Origin: Uranotaenia lowii
Taxonomy: Eukaryota > Arthropoda > Insecta > Diptera > Culicidae
NCBI RefSeq assembly: GCF_029784155.1
Contig: NC_073693.1
Location: 161,244,031-161,308,030, forward strand
Length of the DNA stretch: 64,000 bases
Direction of reading: 5' to 3'
Shown: one piece after another, positions 55,241 through 64,000 of the stretch
Position numbering within the stretch: the first letter of the stretch is position 1
How the letters are laid out: every line of letters starts with the position of its first letter
Translations under genes and position numbers: made by a program
Notes under the pieces: generated by a model
Told to the model about the DNA's origin: nothing
Databases searched by the model: none
What the model saw: the letters and a program-made list of their open reading frames with translations, nothing else

Positions 55241-57046
55241 CGGTTCTGTGCTGGAACAACCGTTGTTTTATTTTTCCGTTTGAAAATTGTCGACCGTGCT
55301 TAAAGACCGCTCGCTCCCAACTTCCTTGTTGTTTCGCATCTCACCGACACCGACACCTCATCGCTTCTCTCCCATCGATTTTCACTCCTATTCTTTTCTT
55401 CCTCCTCTCCCATTCCGGAACTTGAAGAACGCACAAACGCTTTTGGTGACGTTTGACGCGTCGCTGCTCACAGGGCTGGGAGGTTGGAGTTTTGGGAAAA
55501 CGTGGGACACAGCTCAATTTTCGGGTGTCATTATCGGGCCACGGAAGCCAGCCCGCATCATGTAACCGTTCTGAGTGGGTGTGTCCTAGTGCATCGTGCT
55601 CTTGAGACACCCCAGATCGATTATCTTCCATGATGACAGCTGAACATTGGGCCCTATAAAAATTTCTCCTATCGCACAGTGGTTTAAAACTCGAAAAACG
55701 TGATCATGGGCTTTTTGAAGGCTTAAATGTCAAAATAGCTTTATGGTATGTTCTACAATGTTTCATCATTTTAAAATGCGCATACTTTGTTGTATTTTTT
55801 TTCTTCATCAATTCACATGTAAGTGAGATAATTTTTTCTATTTTTTGTATTTATCATTTTATCACTATAGTGTCTTGCAGAAAGTTGTAGATCATCAAAT
55901 TTTAAAAATCTTTGTTGAAAACATCAAAGCTCTATCTTTTGAAACAACTTGTTTTAAAGACATTTTTTCAAAAACTAACCTCAAAAAACGAAAAACTCGT
56001 TTAACTTTTTTTGAAGCGAGTTTTGAGACTAACTTTGTATGAGAGAGTTGTGACAATTGTAAAACTACACAACTTTATTAATAGTGTCAAGACACTCTTT
56101 TGAAGTTTCATGGTACTTTTTGGTTTATTTCTTTAAAAAATTACATGTTTTTATTGTTCAATATCTCTGAAAGTTGCAAACATACCAAAACAAAAATATA
56201 TACATAAGAAAGGGCAATTTTTCAACTTTCATGGACATATAGTTTCATTTGTATGCATGAGGTTTTACTATTAAAATATCTTAACTGAAAGTTGCCAGTT
56301 TTAAAGTTTTAGTATAGCCGATTCAACAATTCCTCGATCAGCCAAATATGCCACATTCGTGTTGAAGCGGGACCTTATGTAAGTGTGTGAAAAAATACTG
56401 AAATTTGCAGATCTACCATCTTAAGTTTTGTTAGCTTAACTAATTAGCTTTTGTGAATGATTGTTTTGTTTTTGAGAATCTGGAATTTCAAAAGAAGCTG
56501 CGGGAAAATGCGGGAAATCCAAATTTGAATCAGAGTAGAAAACCCTGAATAAGGCGTTTAAGCGTTTCTGGCTTGAATAATTTTATAAATTTTTTGGTGT
56601 GTAGTCGTAAAATAAATTGTGGTAATATTGTGCTGAGAAACTACTAGAAGAAAAAACTGTCTTTTTGAACTCCGGGGGTCAAGGAGCATTTGAGAAACAA
56701 ACTCTTAAAATATTGAGAGATTTGCCATTGCTTCGAAAATATGGCATTAAGTTCTTTGATTTAAGATTTTTATCGCCGATATAATTATTGATTATATTAT
56801 TTGAATGGCATTGCGGCGAGATAAACTTCTAAGGTAGAAATGTTTAACATATTGTGAAAAATATAGCCGGATAGATGAAGTGAGTGTGCTTCGTAGAAGA
56901 AGTAAAAGGTGGTGAAGAATGTAAGCGGAGGGCAATTTGTGTAGAAAGCTCAAAACTGATAGGATAGACTTTTGCTAGGCTCACTAACTGACTATGTAGA
57001 GGAGGCGAAACAATCGCAGATCCTCTTCACAGTCAGCCTAGAGTGG
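55241..57046. other. Unassigned
   Basis: 55290-55640 is GC-richer with pyrimidine-rich tracts, and nothing identifies it. The rest is AT-rich with no supported feature. Confidence 0.35.
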
Positions 57047-57051
57047 CTTAT

Positions 57052-57494
57052 TAAGGCTGCCTCACAATACCGCGTCGGACGTCGCGTCGCGTCAGCTGTC
57101 AACGCTGTCGTTGAGTACTAAAACGCTGACGCGATGCACTGGAATTTATTTGCAGCACAATACAGCGTCCACTGACTAGGCTTTCCAGAATTTTTGAGAC
57201 AAAACACAGAAAAATGACGATAATTTTATTTTTGAGTATATTTGTGTCAAACTTTGACAAAAAAAAAGCATAAAAAGGAATATTCAAACCCTGCTGACGC
57301 GCTGGATTTTTGATTTATTTCAAAACAAAAACGTCGACGCTGGAGAACGCTGCTGTTTAGAACAAGTTTAGCGTTTTAGTACAATGCTGTCACTGACGCG
57401 ACGCACCATTGTGGTGGCTCAAACGGAAAACGGTATCCCCAAAATGAAATGTCAACGCGACGCGACGTCCGACGGGCTATTGTGTGGGCGCCTT
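57052..57494. mobile_element. MITE with GC-rich CpG ends
   Basis: The left end AAGGCTGCCTCACAATACC, continuing GCGTCGGACGTCGCGTCGCG, pairs with the right end CGCGACGCGACGTCCGACGG, continuing GCTATTGTGTGGGCGCCTT. TTATT flanks both sides (57047-57051, 57495-57499). GACGCG/CGCTG words recur internally at 57120 and 57395. The 443-bp element has no ORF. It stands out as CpG-dense in an AT-rich region. Confidence 0.75.
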
Positions 57495-57499
57495 TTATT

Positions 57500-58126
57500 C
57501 TATACACACCTAAGCGAAAAATGCAACTTAGACTAAATGAGAAAGTGTGCAAAATTTGGTTCATTTTTACCCAATTGCAAAAAAGTTGTGCCCTGTTCAA
57601 TGTGTCGCAATAATTTCGTGTTCGCTCTTTACTGTTTTTCACGCACAGTCTATATTTCAATATTCGTAAAAAACATTTTTAACTTTTTTCCAAATATTTT
57701 TTAAAATAATGAATTATTGAAAAATATGTAAATTATTTTCGATTTGTAAAAATCCGACCATCTGGAGATTTAGAACAGCTTACAGAGCATATTTACCTTA
57801 GAAACGTTTACGAAAAAAATAAATTTTGTGACGTAAATTCACTCATTCGCGTTGTTGTCACTCAACTGGATTCCAACCGATTTCTAAATAAAATGTGTTT
57901 CAGAATCGTCTCGTCATTTTCAAAGAAGATCTTTATTCTTTTTGTTAAAAAACGTAAAAGTTTCGTCGTAATTTTTTTTTTTTTTTTTGTGAAGTGAATT
58001 CACTCATTTGCGACTATTTTGATCGTTTTTTAAAACAACTCCATTGAATATAAACAAATTTCCTTTTGCTAGAGGATGAAGCAATACTTCTTGGCTTCAA
58101 AACGTATTATGCAAATTGCGAATAAA
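57500..58126. other. AT-rich, nothing recognised
   Basis: Poly-T and A/T tracts, no ORF with motifs. Confidence 0.4.
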
Positions 58127-58437
58127 TCTTATATATAAAAATGGAGGCGTTTTCTTTGTAACACCATCACGTATGAATGGTCGGTCGGAATGAAGTGAAA
58201 TTTGGTATCTGAGGGTTTTTTGGGTCAGAGATGGTTTGTATAATAGTTTCAAGAATCTCACTTTTTATGGAAAGGGGGCTCCTATACAAAATCAACTTGA
58301 AACGAGATAAAACTCGAACAACTTGAAGACGTTTTTCATGAAAACTGATTCACGAGCACGAAGAAGTTAAAGAACTATACACATATTCCAACGATTTATT
58401 AAGTAACGGGTAAAACGAAGTTTACCGGGTCAGCTAG
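58127..58437 (+). mobile_element. Non-autonomous Helitron
   Basis: Starts TCTTATATATAAAAATGGA (58127) and ends with a GGGTAAA-CGAAG-TTTACC hairpin, then GGGTCAGCTAG (58437). It sits between A and T as Helitrons do. The 5' TC, the 3' CTAG and a hairpin about 10 bases before the end are the defining signals. 311 bp, no Rep/helicase. Confidence 0.8.
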
Positions 58438-59053
58438 TCATTTCATATGTTTGTAATTAATTGTTTTGTAAAAGTTATCAAAATTTACACTTTATACAAC
58501 AAAAAAAAAAATTTAAAACTGTATAAATCTTGTTAAAAAAAATTCTCTTTTTCCGCTGGTTTCTGTGATTTGAATTATTGGAATTATGGACGATTTGTTC
58601 GAGAACAGATAAAAATCAATTGTGGGCGGTACAAGCCTTTGAAATGTGTCTAAAGTACTTTTTCATGTAAAAACCATTTTAAAATTGTAAATAAGATCTA
58701 AAGTCACTTTTTATTGAATTTTTAGAACAAAATTTGAGAAAAGTTCGGTTAGGCCCGGCTGCCCGGATTTCATGATAAAAGCCCCCCCTCCCCCCATTAC
58801 ATTACTAACTATTGATGAAAATTTCATAAAATTCCAACCAAGCAAACAAAAGTTAATAAAATTAAATTTAAATGCTTTCAAAACTATTCCAACTTGATTT
58901 TCCCACTAGGGAGAAAAAAAATTAGTAAACAACAGAACGATAAGAGTTACAGGTATCACTATCATCAATCACGTTGTTCGGGTCACGAACTTATTACAAA
59001 ACGCACATTTTTTTGTTTTCATTGAACAAAATAGTAAGACTTTCTTCATATCA
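58438..59053. other. AT-rich, nothing recognised
   Basis: No supported feature. Confidence 0.4.
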
Positions 59054-60941
59054 ATCAAGCCAGAGCTGGTAGCGAGTCACTTTTTAGTGACTTGGTCACT
59101 TTTTTTGGGTCAGTCACTAAAAAGTCACTTTTTTCATCATTTGGTCACTAAAGTCACTATTTTCCGAAAAATGGTCACTTTTATCACCAAAAGTCACTTT
59201 TTTCACCGAAAATAAACCAAAGAAAGAGTAATTTGAATTGCGCGTGTTAATATCGACGGTAGTAACGGTAAATTACTTGATCAGTCAGTCAGAAATTTTT
59301 TTCGCCTCCGGCGGACTTTCGGCATGAATCACCCTTGGCTTGAGACATTTCGATCTACGACACGACATTATTTGACGTTCTTGAATTGAAACTTACTTTG
59401 ATTGTAGATTTTAATTTTTAGTTCAATCAACCTTTTGTATTGGAACTCAAAACTTGATATACAAAAACCCTATCTCATTTTTAGAATGGGTTTTTATTAA
59501 GAAGTGTAACTAAGATTGAGATTAAAACGAACCATTTTGTTATTAAAAAAAAATTTTATGTCATAACAAATGTTATGTTGATATGAAATATTCTTAAAAA
59601 AAAAACAATTTCATACTTAATTTTATTTCGTGTTTTTTGTTCTTCTTAATACTTTAAAAAGAGTTTTAAAAATTTACACAAGGCCACAAAATTTACATTT
59701 TTCTTAGGTGCAATGAATATAAACGGTAATTTCAACTAATTTGGGTTCCCCGAATCTAAATATGTATGCAATATTTCTATCAGCTTTTGTTATTGAAATT
59801 ACTTTTGAAAATAATTAAAAATCTTTAGAGAAGTTTCTGCACTTTTTTTACAAAAACTCAAATCAAAAACATATTATTTGAAAATAAAAGTTTTATATGA
59901 ATTGATGAGCTTTAAATAGAATTAATTTTGTTCTACACTTTCTGCTGTGATGTCAAACATACTTGGAATGACATTTTTCCATAATCAGTTATCTATCAAT
60001 GTTTGATTTTACTAGTAATAAATTCTTTATCACCAAAATTAAATGTGTTCGGCCGAATTTGACAAAATTTCTAGTTTAGGATACTATTTACCAAATCAAT
60101 AATTTAAAAAGATAAGCACCAAAATGGTTATAGTGAAACATGTTTATTGTTTATTGAAAAAACTCTTTCTGAAATGTTTTTAAATACTAATTTTTTTTAT
60201 TTCCATATTGTTTTTTTCAATTTTAAAATAAATTTTCCGAATTTTATTGTACAGTTTTTTTTTTCAATTTTCTAATAAACTTGCCGGATTTTTTTGAATC
60301 AAACTTTTTAAATTTTTAAAACATATTTTTAACAATTGTTTCCTTGTTTTTAAATTCTGAATTTTCGTGTTCTTCATCCATAAGCCTTTAACTCCAAATT
60401 TTTAATAATAAAACATTATTTCAACCGTCTGTTCCTCCAGGACCCAATATTTTTATCAAAAGAAACAAAATACTCAAAGCTTGTAATTTAAAGCTAAAAA
60501 CCTGCGATTGAAAATTTAAAAACTTTTTATTATTATTTTTTATATGAAATCATGTTTTTTTTTGGATCTATCATAATTTTGAAATTATTCTAAAAAGTTT
60601 GAAAATTTGTTCTAAGTAGCAACTTTAAAAATACATTTTAATACGCAGTGTTAACTAACTTTGTATTTGATTTGTGCTTTCAATATTAATAACAAAAGTT
60701 TCGAACTCATTATTTTTAATTTTTCATCAGTTTTTATCATTCACGTAATTACTCATTTTCTAACATTTCTTTGTCAGTGTAGTTGAACATAAGTTATTAT
60801 TTAAGCATCAAAAATGAAATTTTGATAACTGGAAGATTTTACTTTATAAAATATTTTATGTCTGGCTTATATAACAGGCACTTTTAAAATAATTATAAAT
60901 ATATTCTTGTTTTTATCAAATTAAATTAAACTATCGAACAT

Positions 60942-61759
60942 TAGACTGAGTCGATTTGGGGTCATTTTTGAATTTCTCAAACCCTGGGGTCTTAAAAGCT
61001 TCGTCTTGGTCCAAAAGTCATCCATGATTTTTTGCAGAATTTTTAAGTAACGTTTACATGAGTAAATTTGAACTTTTAGGTTTGTATGGGAAAATTGAAT
61101 ATTTTGTACTGAAAAATCGACATCGTTTTTGTTTCTTCTGTGGAGCCGAGCCAGCTGATGGCTTTTGTGCCAATTTATAAAATTCCTAAGGGAAATTTTC
61201 CGCTGAACAACTTTGTCGAAGATCGTAACTTCGTATCTTATAAGGAAAAAAAGTTATAAGCAGTTTCATAGGGGTATGTCTTTTCGCATTGATAAACCAT
61301 AAATTCAATTGACATCACTGCTGGAGCCTCGCGACATATAGCATGAAAAGTAGTCATGCAGTACCTCGATAGGCACCCTGCAGTGATGTCAGTTGAATTT
61401 ATGGTTTATCCATGCGAAAAGATATACCCCTATTAAACTGCTAATAACTTTTTTTCCTTATAAGATACGAAGTTACGATCTTCGACAAAGTTGTTCAGCG
61501 GAAAATTGCCTTAAGGAATTTCATAAATTGGTACAAAAGCCATCAGCTGGCTCGGCTCCACAGAAGAAACAAAAACGATGTCGATTTTTCAGTACAAAAT
61601 ATTCAATTTTCCCATACAAACCTAAAAGTTCAAATTTACTCATGTAAACGTTACTTAAAAATTCTGCAAAAAATCATGGATGAGTTTTGGACCAAGACGA
61701 AGCTTTTAAGACCCCAGGGTTTGGGAAATTCAAAAATGACCCCAAATCGACTCAGTCTA
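60942..61759. mobile_element. Fold-back element with 9-bp target duplication
   Basis: The arms of about 375 bases (60942-61317 and 61384-61759) are close reverse complements, starting TAGACTGAGTCGATTTGGGG. ATCGAACAT is duplicated on both sides (60933-60941, 61760-61768). A short spacer holds GCGACATATAGCATG. There is no ORF. A 9-bp duplication with long inverted repeats is typical of Mutator-like elements, but no transposase confirms it. Confidence 0.8.
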
Positions 61760-62055
61760 ATCGAACATTGAATAAATGTGTTGAGTTTCTGATAGAACTT
61801 TTGTGTTTCTTGGGAACGATGCAGTTGCTCCAGCTCCTCAAGCTCCCCGAGCATAAGCAACGAACAACGAACAAGAAATTTCGAACATTGAATAAATTCT
61901 GTTCAAAATACATTTCTTATTCAGTAATCGGTAGTTCACATTTTAAATCGTGATTAAATATTTTTTGTTCAAATTAAAAAATTACAGCGGAATTTCTCAC
62001 TAATCTTCCAGTTGAAAATGAGGAAAAGAATTCCAAATTTAGATGAATAAAAATT

Positions 62056-63473
62056 CCGTACCCTGGGTTCCCATGGGTCACGGCGGCGGTGTGCATGCTT
62101 GTGATAATGATGGTTTACTATCATTGTCCTGAGAGGGTCGTTGCACACATCTTGTCAAGCATGGATCATAATATGACTCAAATTAGAAGGCGTGATGGAC
62201 ACCTTTATTTAAAGTAAATAAGCGGTAGGTTCAATGGTGTCCCAATTTTTCATGATCCATGCTGATAAGATGAATGGGAGTTGAAACACTTGCCCTCCCT
62301 TCCGTTGAACAATGGGAAAATTTTGTAGTGAAAATATCACATTTTGCCGTCATAAAGTGATATTTTTCAATAGGGCATAATCTGTTTGGTAAGGTAGTTA
62401 GCTAGTGTAGTTTCATAGAATTAGGATGTTTCAAGTATTGCTAGGTTAGGTATAGGTAATGGTATTTGCCTCCCCAATGCTCTAGAAAGTGTGCATTTGC
62501 GGTTTATGAATTTCGTTGGCTTATTCTTAAATCAAGCATTTTACAAGAACTAGGGGCTCATTGGACGGGAATGCTGTTTTGACAAATATGATATTTCAGT
62601 TTGTAATACACTTTCGACATTTGTTTTTATTTATTTATTTACTTTTGGTAGATCTATAATTTTTTCTGTTAGGATTGAAATTCATAAATCGAAGTTTAAA
62701 ATAGAAAATATGATTTCGATAAGCAAGAATAAGTAGATAGTTCAGATCATTCATTTCGGGCATTTAAAAACAGGCACACGGTTTATTTGAATTGAACCCC
62801 TTTCGTGTAGATTGAGTATTAAAATTTGTTTGAGAAGTTGACCACAATTAGTGATAAGGTTTTAAAGAACAGCACTGTTATTTTCCTGTTCCGTTGATAA
62901 GTTGACGATAACAATAAAGCGATTGCTATTTAAGCTTACAGTTCATTGTTGATGAGTTTAAGAGACACATTTTCTAGATTCTGTTTTTATGATATCCTAA
63001 TTGAGTTATTGAACAACCGTGTAGTCGCGTAGAATCAATCACTTGAATATATCTTTTACTTAGCAAATCTATAATTATTTCTAAATCAAACTAGGAAGAA
63101 TCCAAATTTATGGAAACGAGTAAGGTAGATGACAGGTAGGGAAAATTCAACTACGGTAGGATAGTGAACCCTTCTGACAACGATATCGAGGCGTTAGCAT
63201 ATGATACCATATTATTTGATACCATACTGCTATTGCTCGGTTGAATTGAAGGTTGGGTTAACTCGAAGTTCATATGGGGCCCACCAACCGTCCTAGTCCG
63301 TCGAGCACTATCTTAACGCTTCCCTAAACTGGTGCTTCAGAACCCTCGGGCTCTGTTGCCGCTATCCTTTTCTAAGCTATTCTACTCTCATTTAAAATTT
63401 TCCTCTTCTGTCCCCCGTTCTGTTTTTCCTTTCCGGGTCCGCCAGGCGCTCATAAACCCATAAAAAAAAAAAA
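62056..63473 (+). mobile_element. Non-coding poly(A) retroposon, 1.4 kb
   Basis: A perfect 21-bp direct repeat (62035-62055 and 63474-63494, begins AAATTTAGATG) flanks a unit that starts CCGTACCCTGGGTTCCC and ends CATAAACCCAT plus an A tract. This is the signature of LINE-driven retroposition. No frame above 60 codons is present. No A or B box was seen near the start, so it is not an obvious tRNA SINE. A 5'-truncated relative lies inverted at 4104-4275. It may be the 3' UTR of a LINE or a retroposed long non-coding RNA. Confidence 0.75.
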
Positions 63474-63891
63474 AAATTTAGATGAATAAAAATTAACAAT
63501 TATTATCATTTTCCTAACATCTATTCATGGTAAGTTTTGTACAAGATTGGTCATTTATTTGGAAATTCAGATTTTTTTAATTTTAAATTTGCTAAGAAAT
63601 TATTTTGAAACTAATTTATTTCTTACTTTCTTGACTTATCGAAAATTTGAAACATTCATTGTAATATGTTTCCAAAATTTCGTTTATCAGTCATTTTTTT
63701 AGTTTGTGTGTTGAACATGAGTGACAAACGGTGTAAGAAAACCCTTTCCTTTTCAGTTTTACACAATAACTAGTCACTATTTGGTCACTTTTTTCGGTCC
63801 TCGAAGTCACTATTTGGTCACTTTTTTTCAAATTTTGGTCACTAAAGTCACTACTTTTTCATTGTCAAACCGCTACCAGCCCTGATCAAGC

Positions 63892-64000
63892 TCAATCACA
63901 ACCGAGTTTCAGAGTAAGCAACTTCGGGATTAATCACATCTCAAAAGGCGCCGCAACCGGAAGGCAAAACATTTTCGCAATGTTTTCCAGGAAGCTATTA
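63892..64000. other. Window end, nothing recognised
   Basis: About 110 bases without a supported feature. Confidence 0.4.

Larger units (their letters stand above)
59061..63884. mobile_element. hAT-like non-autonomous element with nested insertions
   Basis: The left end CAGAGCTGGTAGCGAGTCAC and the complement of the right end, CAGGGCTGGTAGCGG, are inverted hAT-type termini. ATCAAGC is duplicated outside (59054-59060, 63885-63891), with an eighth base ambiguous. Dense AGTCACT/GGTCACTTTTT motifs are found subterminally (59075-59210, 63772-63855). There is no transposase. The 4.8-kb length includes a fold-back element and a retroposon. Confidence 0.7.

Noticed and set aside
54746..55631. Several overlapping frames of 70-150 codons on both strands
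   Set aside because: They come from the tandem repeat array and its GC-rich edge; no domain is visible and frames on both strands are equally open.
57376..57660. 94-codon minus-strand ORF
   Set aside because: It starts inside the right end of the GC-rich MITE and has no recognisable motif.

Overview
This window is eukaryotic and looks like a mosquito or close dipteran genome. It is AT-rich and intron-containing, with one recognisable host gene. Everything else I could assign is transposable elements of families common in Culicidae: RTE, R1, I and CR1-type LINEs, Penelope-like elements, ITmD37E-type Tc1/mariner, hAT-like elements, MITEs, a Helitron and a tRNA-derived SINE. A 500-base run of N (18357-18856) shows it is a scaffolded assembly.

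Host gene: positions 339-3268 (+) hold five exons of a type II BMP/TGF-beta receptor kinase, best matched to Drosophila wishful thinking (wit)/vertebrate BMPR2. The first exon(s) with the signal peptide lie to the left of the window. No other convincing host gene was found. A broken minus-strand reading frame around 48080-49850 may be a processed retrocopy of an unidentified gene.

Region by region. 4.1-8.2 kb: an RTE LINE inserted into a roughly 300-bp fold-back MITE, then a 5'-truncated LINE tail with a 13-bp target duplication. 9.3-18.3 kb: a three-level nest. A second RTE copy is split by a non-autonomous LTR retrotransposon (5-bp duplication GACGG). That element is in turn split by two identical, divergently oriented Penelope-like elements that inserted as one unit (11-bp duplication). 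19-31 kb: a SINE, several MITEs, a roughly 155-bp tandem repeat, a Tc1/mariner relic cut by a MITE, and an R1 relic. 31.4-39.2 kb: a hAT-like composite bounded by an 8-bp duplication. 39.6-44 kb: nested MITEs with a 322-bp-arm fold-back, then an I-type LINE relic. 48-55.3 kb: a dead mariner inside a retrocopy, a tandem repeat array, a small Penelope-derived hairpin and a nearly intact CR1-type LINE. 57-64 kb: a GC-rich MITE, a Helitron, and a second hAT-like composite holding a fold-back element and a 1.4-kb non-coding retroposon.

The most interesting signal is in the Penelope-like elements. Each 3' end folds as a 60-nt hammerhead ribozyme (12410-12469 -, 17734-17793 +), and the stop codon of the reverse transcriptase ORF is part of the ribozyme core. 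A separate 258-bp insertion (50441-50698) carries two copies of the same ribozyme on opposite strands, has its own target duplication, and contains no coding sequence. It appears to be a minimal mobile ribozyme hairpin.

All of this was read by eye. Family names are from motif recognition, not database search, and the long inverted repeats were compared only in sampled stretches.
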